A stretch of DNA of 64,000 nucleotides from Desulfuromonas sp. KJ2020 (GCF_024197615.1 NZ_JAKUKE010000003.1:1077435-1141434), one strand, 5' to 3'; shown: positions 55,055-63,276, numbered from the stretch's first letter. Notes: generated from the sequence alone by a model not told the origin. Translations and numbers: made by a program.

Positions 55055-55858
55055 TCAGAAAAGCCCCTCCTCGACAATGACGTAATCCCCTGGCTTGAGA
55101 AATACGTTCTGACTCAGATCCTTGCCTTTCAGGAGATCCTTGACACTCACACGAATTTTCTCGCCGGTATTGCGCAAGACCGTAATGTTGCTGCGGTTGG
55201 CGTATTCATTGAATCCGCCGGATTCGAGAATGGCGTCAAGAACCTTCATTTCGGATCGATAGACGATGAACATCGGTTGGGCTACCGCCCCGACCACATA
55301 GACCTTGTTCAGCTCATTGTTGGGGATGAACAGGATATCTTCAGCCTGCAACTGGATATCCTGGGAAAAATCACCTTCCCAGAAGAGTTTGTAGAAATTG
55401 GCCTTCACCTTCTGCCCCTGGCGCAGCAGATAGGCATGGCGAAGATCGGCGTTTTCGAGGGTGCCGAAGCGGCAGAGGAATTTGAACAAACTGGTGCGGC
55501 CCGCCAGGTTGACGACCTCGGCGGGAACCCCTCCACCAGAAACATAGATTCGGTTATTGGTAATCTGGGACACCGTCAGGGTTACGATCGGTTCTTTCAC
55601 CAGACGCCGGATGGACTTGCGCAGGTTTTCAGCCAACGCTGCCGGCGTCAAGCCGGATGCTTCGATATCGCCGGCGGCCGGGATGGTGATCTTGCCGTCA
55701 GGCCGGACCGTCACCTGCACGCTGAGGTCGGGCACGCCCCAAACAGAGACCTGCAGCACATCGCCATCCCCGATAACATAATCCCCAGCCAAGGCCAGTG
55801 AGGGCGGCATCAGGGTCAGTGTTACAAACAGTACGCCAAGACAGAGTGAATTTTTCAT
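55055..55858 (-). CDS. Polysaccharide export protein (Wza-like)
   Basis: A 267-residue exported protein with signal peptide (1-24, PPSLALA-GDYVIG). The Poly_export motif DGDVLQVSVWGVPDLSVQVTVRPDGKITIPAAGDIEASGLTPAALAENLR is followed by two SLBB-like beta-grasp regions (RIYVSGGGVPAEV; KVYVVGAVAQPM). No lipobox Cys is seen. It likely forms or joins the outer-membrane channel of EPS export. It lies five bases after the priming transferase gene. Confidence 0.92.
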   Translation of the reverse strand: MKNSLCLGVLFVTLTLMPPSLALAGDYVIGDGDVLQVSVWGVPDLSVQVTVRPDGKITIPAAGDIEASGLTPAALAENLRKSIRRLVKEPIVTLTVSQITNNRIYVSGGGVPAEVVNLAGRTSLFKFLCRFGTLENADLRHAYLLRQGQKVKANFYKLFWEGDFSQDIQLQAEDILFIPNNELNKVYVVGAVAQPMFIVYRSEMKVLDAILESGGFNEYANRSNITVLRNTGEKIRVSVKDLLKGKDLSQNVFLKPGDYVIVEEGLF

Positions 55859-55863
55859 CCCGG

Positions 55864-57225
55864 TTACCTTCCTCCGCGGCCGAAAAGCACGACTTTAACG
55901 GTTTCAAGAATGATCACCAGATCAAGCAGCAGTGAATAATTTTTGATGTAAAACAGGTCGTAGCGCAGCTTTTCCAGCGCATCCTCTTCGGAGGCACCGT
56001 ATGGATATTTCACCTGGGCCCAGCCGGTGACTCCCGGCTTGACGGTATGACGCGTGGCATAGTAGGGGACACGTTCATTGAGCTTGTTCACGAACTCGGG
56101 ACGCTCGGGGCGAGGACCGACAAAGCTCATGTCCCCGCGCAGCACGTTGAACAGCTGGGGAACCTCATCCAGACGGCTTTTGCGTAAGAAGCGCCCCACA
56201 CGGGTGATGCGGGGATCGTCTTCAGTCGCCCAGACGGCACCGGAGTTTTTTTCCGCGTCTTGCCTCATCGTGCGAAATTTATACAGATGAAAGGTTTTCT
56301 CGCCGACTCCGACTCTCAATTGCTTGAAGAGGACAGGTCCGGGCGAATCCAGCTTGATCATCACGGCGATGATCGGCGCAAAGGGCAGAAACAGAATGAT
56401 TCCCATCAGGGAAAGGATTACATCAAGTATCCGTTTCATGCCCCGCATAAACTGGGTGAGCTTGAAACCGCCGGAAAAAATAAACCAGCTTGGATTGATG
56501 TTTTCGACCATGAGTTTGCCGGTGACATCTTCATAAAAGGTTACGGCATCGACGATCTCAATTCCTTTGAGTTTGCAGCGCAGAATTTCGCGCACCGGGA
56601 AAACCCCACGCCGTTCGGACAGAGAAATGACGATTTTATTGACTTTGCGATTTTCGGCGGCGGCCAGCAGGGTGTCGACAGAAGCAATGAGGGGATCCCG
56701 AGAGTCTGGATCATAATCGCGACCGGGGGACACAAATCCTTCAAAGACATAACCGGTATTGGACATGGAGATGAGCATCTCCATCTGCTGGGCCAGGGGA
56801 CCGACGCCGAAGACGAGAACCTTCTTGGAGATCCCCGGCACCCTGAGCAATAAAGGATAACGATTGTGCCAGAGGAATTGAACGATACCGAAAAGGATCA
56901 ATGAAAGAATCAGGACGTCCGTGCGGATGGCAATGGAGGGTTGAAGGTAATATGTTGCAGAAAGAACGACGAAGGCCAATACCAGAGAGGCCAGAACGCG
57001 GCCAAGGGTTTCGCTCAGGCCGAAACGCTTCTCACGACTGTACATTTCTGAAAAGTACGTGGTAAAAAGCAGCACAAGGGCAAACACCAGAACTTTCAGA
57101 ATGTCTCCCAGGTAGTTGTCCTCCAAAAGAGACAGAGTACCGGAGCGCACCATGAAACCAAAATGATGCGCCATGAGCGCAATCAGCAAATCGCCGCCTA
57201 CCAGGATCATCAGTGTTTTTCCCAT
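55864..57225 (-). CDS. Polyprenyl glycosylphosphotransferase (priming enzyme of EPS synthesis)
   Basis: A 453-residue protein (TIGR03013-like EpsB_2) with four or five N-terminal membrane helices, a CoA-binding-like Rossmann domain (KKVLVFGVGPLAQQMEML) and a C-terminal bacterial sugar transferase domain. The latter holds SPGPVLFKQLRVGVGEKTFHLYKFRTMR, LRKSRLDEVPQLFNVLRGDMSFVGPRPERPEF and YATRHTVKPGVTGWAQV. It transfers the first sugar-phosphate to undecaprenyl phosphate. It is encoded 13 bases after prsT. Confidence 0.93.
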   Translation of the reverse strand: MGKTLMILVGGDLLIALMAHHFGFMVRSGTLSLLEDNYLGDILKVLVFALVLLFTTYFSEMYSREKRFGLSETLGRVLASLVLAFVVLSATYYLQPSIAIRTDVLILSLILFGIVQFLWHNRYPLLLRVPGISKKVLVFGVGPLAQQMEMLISMSNTGYVFEGFVSPGRDYDPDSRDPLIASVDTLLAAAENRKVNKIVISLSERRGVFPVREILRCKLKGIEIVDAVTFYEDVTGKLMVENINPSWFIFSGGFKLTQFMRGMKRILDVILSLMGIILFLPFAPIIAVMIKLDSPGPVLFKQLRVGVGEKTFHLYKFRTMRQDAEKNSGAVWATEDDPRITRVGRFLRKSRLDEVPQLFNVLRGDMSFVGPRPERPEFVNKLNERVPYYATRHTVKPGVTGWAQVKYPYGASEEDALEKLRYDLFYIKNYSLLLDLVIILETVKVVLFGRGGR

Positions 57226-57238
57226 CGTCCTAACTCCA

Positions 57239-59887
57239 TCAGCCAGATAGTCGTTTCAGCAGTTCATCGGTCTTGGTGGCTTCGGGGAAGGGCCCGAATT
57301 CTTTCGCCTTCTTAAGCATGGCCATCGCCTGATCAGTCCTGCCCGCCGCGCTGTAAGCCAGCCCCAGGTGATAACAGACCGTCGGATTGTCCGGCAGCAG
57401 GACGGCGGCTTTTTCAAGGGACTGAATTGCTTCCTCGAAACGGTTGTTTTTGATGAGGACGTAACCGAGGGTATCGAGAATGCCTGGATCCTCCGGGGCG
57501 TTACGAAAGGCTTTTAGAGCCAGTTCAAGGGCTTCAGCCTTATCGGCGTAATTATCGGCATAGAGGTAGGCGAGATTATTCAAGGCCGGGGTGTAGTTGG
57601 GCTCTTCGCGCAAAACCTGTCGATAATGGTCAAGAGCCACTCCCTTGTTTCCCTGCCGATCCGCCAGGGCGCCTAGAGCAAAACGGGCCGGGAAGAAATG
57701 GGGCGTTTTATCGAGAATGCCCTGGTAGGTCTTCATGGCCTGGCCGTAGTCCTGCTTCTTTTCAAAGATCTGAGCGATTCGGATTTGCACCTGGGGAGCG
57801 ATACCTAAATCAACTGGCATTCGCTGCAATGCCCGCAGAGCCTCTTCATAGAGAAGGTCATGTTCATAAACAGCAGCCAGGAGCAGATACCCGTAAGAGG
57901 ATTTGGGCTGGGTACGGATCACTTTTTCAGCCAGGCGGGTGGCTTCCTCCTTCTTGCCATAATGCATCAGAACCTGAACCAGAATGGGGTATCCTCGGCC
58001 CGGGGCCAGTTCTTCGATCCGCGACAACAGCTCCAGTGCTTCATCCACGCGGCCGGACTTAAGCAGCAGACGGCTTTTGAGCTCTAGAAGGCCCGAATGA
58101 TCGGTAAACTCTTGATGAGCCTGATCAAGGACGGCCAAGGCCTCCGACTGAGCGCCTCTTTTAACCTGGTAATTCGCCAGTCCGACGGCCCCTTCGACCG
58201 TTCCCGTGTCTCTGGCCCGGCGGTACGACGCGAGGGCGCCCACCTCATCCCCTTGCAATTCCATAATCATGCCGCTGGCCAAATGAGCGTTCACCTGTTT
58301 TGGTTCCAGCGAGAGAACAGCGTTCAGTTCGGCCAAAGCCAGATCGTATTTTTCCTGTGAGAGATAGAGATTCGCCAGGTTGAAATACGGGGTGAAATAA
58401 AGAGGAGAAGCCTCCTTGGCGGCTTTAAGCCTGGCGATAGCTTCGGGAATCTTTTTCTGGGCCAGCAGTATCCCGGCCTGGTAATTGTAGATCAGGGCGT
58501 CCTGCACGGATCCCTTCACGCCCTCTTCCAGAACCTCCATGGCCTTCAGATAGTTCTGCTGCCGAATATAGTGGTTGGCAAGAACCAGCCGGGTATCAAG
58601 AACGTCGGGGGCGATCCGAACAGCCTTGACCATGTCTTCCTCAGCCTGCTCTACATCCCCCCTGGAAAGATTGAATAACCCTTTTTTCAGATGCACATCG
58701 GCGAGTTTTGGATCCAGAGTGATGGCTCGGTTGAATTCGGCCATGGCTTTGTCGTACTGCCCCAGAGCCATATGGGCGCTGCCGAGGATGTTCCAGGCCA
58801 AACCATTTTCCGGATATTTGGCCAGCGCAATCTGAACCTGGCTGATGGCATCTTCCAGGCGCTTCTGTTTCAGCAGGGTCATCGCCACCATACAGCGGGC
58901 CTGCACCGATTCGGGATTAAAGTCCAGAACCTTGTGGAACTGGTTCAGGGCCAGTTCGTACTGTTCCATCTGGAGAAAAGAAAGGCCGAGAAAATAATAG
59001 GCGAGAGGGTCATTGCCCTTTTTGAGAGACAGCTGCAATTCGCGGGAAGCCTGCTCGCTCTGCCCCTGCAGATAGCTGGCCATTCCTTTGAGTAACAGCC
59101 CCTTATCGCTGGCAGGAAAGCGTTCGATCAGGCGGGCCGCCCCTTCTTCCCCCTCCGTAAAACGTCCGGCATCCAGGTCATAGAGGCCTATTTTGAACAG
59201 CGCATCTGCGTCTTCCGGGTCGATGACACTCCAAGCCCGATAAAGCTCACGGCTACGCTCGGGATTGCCACGGTCCGCTTCCAGGTCGGCCAGCATGTAA
59301 AAGGCAGCGCGAGCACGAACGTTCCGGTCGACCAGCAAGGAAAGGAGATCGCGCGCCTGATCGTCTTTCTGCTGCCTGATGAGAACCTGAGCCAGGAGTA
59401 ATTTAGCACTGACGTTTTTATCGTCCAGGGCTACCGCTTCACGTAAAGCTTTTTCAGCCTCATTCCATTCCTTTTTCTGATAGCGGGCCTGTCCTATGAT
59501 CTCCAGGGTATCAGAATCCGCTTCGGCACCCTGCAGATGCAACTCCATCAACCGGAGGGCTTCATCAGGATGATTGGTTCGGATCTGCCACTGGGCCAGT
59601 TTGAGTTGAAGCCCTGGGAAAGCAGGGTTTTGCAGACGAACTTTTTCTAACTCGTTGAACGCGCGGTCGTATTTTCCCGTTTCCAGGTAGGCATTGGCCA
59701 ACTGAAATCGGGCTTCAAAATAATTGGGGTCCTTCTCCAGGGCATTTTTAAACAGAACGACGGCGCCACGGTAGTTGCCCTGCGCACACAGGTTCATACC
59801 TTCCTGATAGAGGCTTTCTTTGGTTTGTCGGTTACAGGCTCCCAGAAGGCAGGACAAAACCATCAGGCCTATCAAAGCTTTTTTCAA
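57239..59887 (-). CDS. prsT: PEP-CTERM-system TPR-repeat lipoprotein PrsT
   Basis: An 882-residue lipoprotein (TIGR02917-like). The signal ends VLSCLLGAC (lipidated Cys18). The rest is a nearly continuous array of about 22-24 tetratricopeptide repeats, for example YFEARFQLANAYLETGKYDRAFNELEKV and TPALNNLAYLYADNYADKAEALELALKAF. It is a likely scaffold for EPS and protein-sorting assembly at the envelope. The gene follows the small receiver-like gene by nine bases and probably shares its sigma-54 promoter. Confidence 0.93.
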   Translation of the reverse strand: MKKALIGLMVLSCLLGACNRQTKESLYQEGMNLCAQGNYRGAVVLFKNALEKDPNYFEARFQLANAYLETGKYDRAFNELEKVRLQNPAFPGLQLKLAQWQIRTNHPDEALRLMELHLQGAEADSDTLEIIGQARYQKKEWNEAEKALREAVALDDKNVSAKLLLAQVLIRQQKDDQARDLLSLLVDRNVRARAAFYMLADLEADRGNPERSRELYRAWSVIDPEDADALFKIGLYDLDAGRFTEGEEGAARLIERFPASDKGLLLKGMASYLQGQSEQASRELQLSLKKGNDPLAYYFLGLSFLQMEQYELALNQFHKVLDFNPESVQARCMVAMTLLKQKRLEDAISQVQIALAKYPENGLAWNILGSAHMALGQYDKAMAEFNRAITLDPKLADVHLKKGLFNLSRGDVEQAEEDMVKAVRIAPDVLDTRLVLANHYIRQQNYLKAMEVLEEGVKGSVQDALIYNYQAGILLAQKKIPEAIARLKAAKEASPLYFTPYFNLANLYLSQEKYDLALAELNAVLSLEPKQVNAHLASGMIMELQGDEVGALASYRRARDTGTVEGAVGLANYQVKRGAQSEALAVLDQAHQEFTDHSGLLELKSRLLLKSGRVDEALELLSRIEELAPGRGYPILVQVLMHYGKKEEATRLAEKVIRTQPKSSYGYLLLAAVYEHDLLYEEALRALQRMPVDLGIAPQVQIRIAQIFEKKQDYGQAMKTYQGILDKTPHFFPARFALGALADRQGNKGVALDHYRQVLREEPNYTPALNNLAYLYADNYADKAEALELALKAFRNAPEDPGILDTLGYVLIKNNRFEEAIQSLEKAAVLLPDNPTVCYHLGLAYSAAGRTDQAMAMLKKAKEFGPFPEATKTDELLKRLSG

Positions 59888-59896
59888 ACCGTCCTC

Positions 59897-60271
59897 CTAA
59901 TTGCCTGCTTCCTGACAAGGCATCATGCGGGAAATTGTGTCTCTGAAATTTCCGAAATCGAGGGGCTTGGTGAGGCAGATGACCTGTTGGAGGCCTTTGA
60001 TGCGTGCCAGCAAATCTGAACTGATATAGTCGGAGAGGATGATGGTCTTCATCCTCTTGTAGTTCGGCAACTCCGACAGGATTTCAGATCCATAGGGATA
60101 ACTCAGGATGACCAGGCCGTGTTGATCCGGGTTGCAGCGTTGCTTGAAGTCCCGGCATTGCGGAAGATAATCCGTGGCATATCCATACATTTCGAGCAAG
60201 GCGCAACAAACCCGTCCAAAACCTTCTTCATCGACGATCATAATTTTTTTGTCGTCCACAGAAGCCCCCAT
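59897..60271 (-). CDS. Receiver-like protein lacking the phosphoacceptor aspartate
   Basis: A 124-residue single-domain protein with CheY-like topology. It has MIVDEEGFGRV (beta 1), GLVILSYPYGSE at beta 3 where the phosphoacceptor Asp is expected, MKTIILSDYISSD (beta 4) and VICLTKPLD (conserved Lys-Pro). At the phosphosite the Asp is replaced by Ser (VILS instead of VILD-type), and the acidic pair is DEE. It is therefore a probable pseudo-receiver that binds partners rather than being phosphorylated. ATG 60271 (MGASVDDKK) is chosen for its fold boundary; ATG 60304 and TTG 60313 are alternatives. It lies directly downstream of a sigma-54 promoter and upstream of prsT. Confidence 0.7.
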   Translation of the reverse strand: MGASVDDKKIMIVDEEGFGRVCCALLEMYGYATDYLPQCRDFKQRCNPDQHGLVILSYPYGSEILSELPNYKRMKTIILSDYISSDLLARIKGLQQVICLTKPLDFGNFRDTISRMMPCQEAGN

Positions 60272-60342
60272 CAGCAAGGTTCCAGCTGAGTCATGGTGTA
60301 CCATCCTTCGCAAACAAGCGGCAGGTTCGCTTTTTTTACTTC

Positions 60343-60358
60343 AGCAAGCACTGTGCCG
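60343..60358 (-). promoter_or_regulatory. Sigma-54 promoter of the pseudo-receiver/prsT/EPS operon
   Basis: The minus strand reads CGGCACAGTGCTTGCT, matching TGGCAC-N5-TTGCW except for the first base. The invariant GG (plus 60356-60357) and GC (60344-60345) are spaced ten bases apart. The predicted start of transcription is near 60333, upstream of the pseudo-receiver start. It is the best promoter found for the long EPS operon. Confidence 0.75.
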
Positions 60359-60451
60359 GTCTGTAAACAGCCAATTTTATGTGGTTTTTTTGCCGGATCA
60401 CCAAATAGAGACGTCGGGTGTGCCCTAAGGGAACAAGGAGTATCCAACTTC

Positions 60452-60468
60452 TGTATCGAATCGAAACA
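60452..60468. promoter_or_regulatory. 17-bp palindromic operator, copy 1 (TGT-N-TCGA-N-TCGA-N-ACA)
   Basis: TGTATCGAATCGAAACA is a full dyad (only the three spacer bases break symmetry). It lies about 104 bp upstream of the -24 element of the sigma-54 promoter. Likely enhancer for a sigma-54 activator, probably the response regulator encoded next door. The regulator assignment is inferred. Confidence 0.6.
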
Positions 60469-60502
60469 ACGAGGCCAAGCACCTGTTTTTGCGTAATTCA
60501 AG

Positions 60503-60519
60503 TGTTTCGAATGGATACA
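60503..60519. promoter_or_regulatory. 17-bp palindromic operator, copy 2
   Basis: TGTTTCGAATGGATACA repeats copy 1 with one symmetric-position change (TGGA for TCGA). Its centre is 51 bp (about five helical turns) from copy 1, placing both on the same DNA face. It is about 155 bp upstream of the -24 element. Confidence 0.6.
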
Positions 60520-60522
60520 GTA

Positions 60523-60574
60523 GGGGGATCAAAAGAGAGGAAAGAGAGAAGAAGATAGGAACAAAGGGGAAAAC
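60523..60574 (-). terminator. Pyrimidine-rich, G-poor tract, possible Rho-utilisation site
   Basis: The minus-strand transcript after the regulator stop is almost only C and U for about 50 bases (the plus strand is nearly all purine from 60531 to 60559). No hairpin plus T-run was found, so Rho-dependent termination of the kinase/regulator pair is a reasonable reading. Confidence 0.35.
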
Positions 60575-60594
60575 CGTTCCGGGCCGTATGAGGG

Positions 60595-61962
60595 TCAGCT
60601 GAGAATCCGGTAATCGTGCAGACGCTTGTACAGGGCTTTTCGGGAAAGACCTAACATTTTTGCGGCCTTGGACTTGTTACCGCCGCAGGCATCCAAAGCA
60701 TCAACGATAGCCTGCGCCTCCATCTCCTTGATTGTTTTACTGGGTTCTTCTTTTTCCGACGAGGGGTGGAGGGTAAAGAGATCATTGGGTAATTCCCGCA
60801 CGGTGATTTCCCGCCCGCGGGCCAGAACGACCGCACGCTCGACGACGTTTCGCAGTTGACGGATGTTTCCAGGCCAGGTGTAATCCTGAAACACCTCGAG
60901 AACACGCGCGGAAAGAGTCAGCAGCTTATTCTCCCGCCGGCAGAACTCTTTGACGAATTCGGCAGACAGGAGAGGTATGTCCGACCTTCGCTGTCGAAGG
61001 GATGGAACTTTCAGCTGAACGACATTGATACGATAAAAGAGATCCTCGCGAAACTGTCCTTTTTTAACTTCGGATTCAAGGTCGCGGTTGGTAGAGGAAA
61101 TGAGCCGGAAATCGACGGCTACTTTTTTGCTGCTGCCGAGAATGTCAACTTCCTTTTCCTGCAGAACGCGCAGAAGTTTGGCCTGCATGGAAAGATCGAG
61201 CTCGCCTATCTCGTCAAGGAACAGGGTCCCGCCGGAAGCCTGCTCGACACGGCCGATGTGGCGGTTGGAGGCCCCGGTAAAGGCCCCTTTTTCATGGCCG
61301 AAGAGTTCGGATTCTATCAGGTCTTTGGGAATGGCTGCACAGTTGACAGCCACAAAGGGTTTTGCCCCCCTCTTCCCCTCAAAATGCAAGGCCCGGGCTA
61401 CCAGCTCTTTACCTGTCCCGGTTTCGCCGGTGATCAGCACGCTGCTCTCTGAATCCTTGATTGATTCGATGGTTTCAAAAATCCGCCGAATTTCGGGGTG
61501 CCGCCCGATAATCCGGTATCGCCGATTTTCTTCTCCAAGTTTTTCCCGTAGCAGCTGAAGTTCACGCTTTAGCCGGCGCTGGTCCACGGCGCGGGACAGA
61601 ATACCTTTGAGGTCCGCGTAATTGGGAGGCTTGACGAAATAATAGAAGGCCCCTTTGGTCATGGCGCTGACCGCGGACTCCACGTCACCGTAGGCTGTGA
61701 GAAAAATGACGGGGATATCAGGATAGTGTTCACTGATATGGTCGTGAAGTTCGATGCCGTCCTCCTCGGGCATCCGGACATCGCTGATCACCACATCGAC
61801 ATCCAGTGAACGTAATACGGTTTTGGCATCCCTGGCACACTCGGCCTCCGCCACCTGATATCCGGCCTCGCTGAGAATGGCGGAAAGAACCCTGCGGGCA
61901 TTGGCCTCGTCGTCAACCACCAGAACATGTCCACAGAATTCTTGGCTCATTGAATCAGTCAC
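60595..61962 (-). CDS. Sigma-54-dependent NtrC-type response regulator
   Basis: A 455-residue activator. The receiver (1-125) has DD at 17-18, phosphoacceptor Asp61 in VVISDVRMPEEDG and Lys in YFVKPPNYADL. The AAA+ domain has GETGTGKELVARA, GAFTGA for sigma-54 contact and GTLFLDEIGELDL. The C-terminal Fis-type HTH is GGNKSKAAKMLGLSRKALYKRLHDYRIL. It overlaps its partner kinase gene by four bases. It lies directly upstream of two palindromes and a sigma-54 promoter that face the EPS operon, so it is a strong candidate for their regulator. It is distinct from PrsR. Confidence 0.92.
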   Translation of the reverse strand: MTDSMSQEFCGHVLVVDDEANARRVLSAILSEAGYQVAEAECARDAKTVLRSLDVDVVISDVRMPEEDGIELHDHISEHYPDIPVIFLTAYGDVESAVSAMTKGAFYYFVKPPNYADLKGILSRAVDQRRLKRELQLLREKLGEENRRYRIIGRHPEIRRIFETIESIKDSESSVLITGETGTGKELVARALHFEGKRGAKPFVAVNCAAIPKDLIESELFGHEKGAFTGASNRHIGRVEQASGGTLFLDEIGELDLSMQAKLLRVLQEKEVDILGSSKKVAVDFRLISSTNRDLESEVKKGQFREDLFYRINVVQLKVPSLRQRRSDIPLLSAEFVKEFCRRENKLLTLSARVLEVFQDYTWPGNIRQLRNVVERAVVLARGREITVRELPNDLFTLHPSSEKEEPSKTIKEMEAQAIVDALDACGGNKSKAAKMLGLSRKALYKRLHDYRILS

Positions 61963-62975
61963 TCACCGATTTCCAGGGGGAACCCCATTTTGACGGAGGT
62001 CCCCTTGGGCGAAAGACGCTGAATATCAAGAAAACCGCCATGGCACTGCATGGCTTCCAGGGTCAGAAAAAGACCAAATCCCTTGCCTGACTTGCTGGCG
62101 GTGGAATTTTGTGGACGCGAAAGGGAGTGGATGATTTTCTCCGGCATGCCGGGCCCATCATCAATAACTTCAATCACCGCAAACTCGCCGTCGCTTCTCT
62201 TCTCGCGTCGACTCTCTACGGTGATACTCCCCCCCTGATGTTTGAGAACGGCAATGGCGTTATTGACGACATTGAGAATAGCGTGTTCCACCTGAAAAGG
62301 ATTCAACCGCAGGGCGCCAACCTCCCCGTAACGAAATGACAAGGTCACCGGCATGGACGCGGTCTGCAGAGAGGTAAAGGTCTCAATTTTTTTAAGGATG
62401 CGATTGAGTTCAATCTGGCGTTTTTCAAGATCATCGAAGGTGGTGCTAAGGAAACTGCTGATGAACTTTTCCAGCCGCAGAATTTCCTCTTCCATAATTT
62501 CAGTAAATTCGACCAGATTTTTTTCCTCCCCATACTTGTCCTTGAGATAGACCACCGCGCCTTTGATGGCATTCAATGGATTGCGAACGCCGTGAGACAG
62601 TGTTGAGGCCGTCTTTCCCAGGTCGATCAAGTGCTCACATTCAGTGCTCTTGAAAAAATAGGGACATTCGTGTTCAAGGTGAAGGGCAATCGACACGCCT
62701 GTAAGTTCGCCCGCGTCATCCAGGACGGGGGTAAGCGTGGCATCTAGGGGAAAAGATATATGGGGACAGCTGAATGGATAATTTTTGAGGGTAAGGGATT
62801 TTCGAGTAGCCAAAACCCTGGCTACGGCATCCTCCCCCTCCACAAAAAGCCGCGGGAGATGGTGGAAATACAGCGGGCCAGGTTCGGGAATCGCCTGTTC
62901 AGAGGACGCGCCCTGTTTATTCTGACAGGTAACAATACGGAGGTCCGGGCCGACCAGATATTGGTAGCTAGGCAT
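61959..62975 (-). CDS. Soluble sensor histidine kinase
   Basis: A 338-residue cytoplasmic kinase with no membrane segment. The N-terminal PAS-like sensor spans about 1-115 and includes NYPFSCPHISFPLDATLTPVLDDAGELTGVSI. The H box is TASTLSHGVRNPLNAIKGAVVYL, the N box VEHAILNVVNNAIAVL and the G boxes VIDDGPGMPEKI and GKGFGLFLTLEAMQCHGG. Several cysteines occur in the sensor (FSCPH, HECPYFF, TECEHL), which could bind metal or sense redox state; that is speculation. GGAAG precedes ATG 62975. Co-transcribed and coupled with the regulator. Confidence 0.9.
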   Translation of the reverse strand: MPSYQYLVGPDLRIVTCQNKQGASSEQAIPEPGPLYFHHLPRLFVEGEDAVARVLATRKSLTLKNYPFSCPHISFPLDATLTPVLDDAGELTGVSIALHLEHECPYFFKSTECEHLIDLGKTASTLSHGVRNPLNAIKGAVVYLKDKYGEEKNLVEFTEIMEEEILRLEKFISSFLSTTFDDLEKRQIELNRILKKIETFTSLQTASMPVTLSFRYGEVGALRLNPFQVEHAILNVVNNAIAVLKHQGGSITVESRREKRSDGEFAVIEVIDDGPGMPEKIIHSLSRPQNSTASKSGKGFGLFLTLEAMQCHGGFLDIQRLSPKGTSVKMGFPLEIGE

Positions 62976-63049
62976 AGTCGCTTCCGCAAAAAATGTGTCG
63001 AAATTCCTTACCCGAAAAGCATGTCCAAGTGAAGAATCAATGCGGACTC

Positions 63050-63077
63050 ATTTTATCATTAAAACAGTAAGCTTCAA
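63050..63077 (-). promoter_or_regulatory. Sigma-70 promoter of the histidine kinase/regulator pair
   Basis: The minus strand reads TTGAAG (plus 63072-63077), a 16-bp spacer and TAAAAT (plus 63050-63055). Predicted start near 63043, about 70 bases before the kinase ATG. Confidence 0.45.
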
Positions 63078-63184
63078 GCCGAACGATCCTCTCAGACACG
63101 CCACCAGGGGGCAGACTTTGTCGATATTTTTTACACACAGAATCCCCTGATTATTTTTCTATTTAATTTCAATTATTTACAAAC

Positions 63185-63200
63185 TGGCAAACAACTTGCT
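63185..63200 (+). promoter_or_regulatory. Sigma-54 promoter of the PEP-CTERM protein gene
   Basis: TGGCAAACAACTTGCT matches TGGCAC-N5-TTGCW with a single change (A for C at the sixth base). The GG/GC spacing is exact. It lies 77 bases upstream of ATG 63277. Confidence 0.75.
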
Positions 63201-63216
63201 TAGGTCTTCGCTAAGC
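63198..63216 (+). other. Small hairpin at the predicted transcription start
   Basis: GCTTAG (63198-63203) pairs with CTAAGC (63211-63216) around a seven-base loop. It overlaps the -12 element and the expected +1 of the sigma-54 promoter. It may be a binding dyad rather than an RNA structure, because transcription probably starts inside it. Confidence 0.35.
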
Positions 63217-63276
63217 ATAATGTGCCCCTTTTTTATTTTTGTGGCAAATGTCATTTGAAAACAGTCAGGAGGAAAC

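Larger units (their letters stand above)
60272..60594 (-). other. 323-base intergenic control region of the EPS operon
   Basis: Holds, in order of minus-strand transcription, a pyrimidine-rich G-poor stretch after the upstream regulator gene (60523-60574), two 17-bp palindromes (60503-60519 and 60452-60468) and a sigma-54 promoter (60343-60358). No additional gene is supported. Confidence 0.7.
62976..63276. other. 301-base divergent control region
   Basis: Between the histidine kinase gene (minus) and the PEP-CTERM gene (plus). It contains a sigma-70 promoter facing the kinase (63050-63077), a sigma-54 promoter facing the PEP-CTERM gene (63185-63200), a small hairpin (63198-63216), and half of the TGT-N-TCGA palindrome motif (TGTGTCGA at 62994-63001). 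No gene is supported. Confidence 0.6.

Noticed and set aside
63242..63257. Second TGGCAA element (TGGCAAATGTCATTTG) considered as a sigma-54 promoter
   Set aside because: The TTGC block is not at the required spacing; the element at 63185 fits far better.
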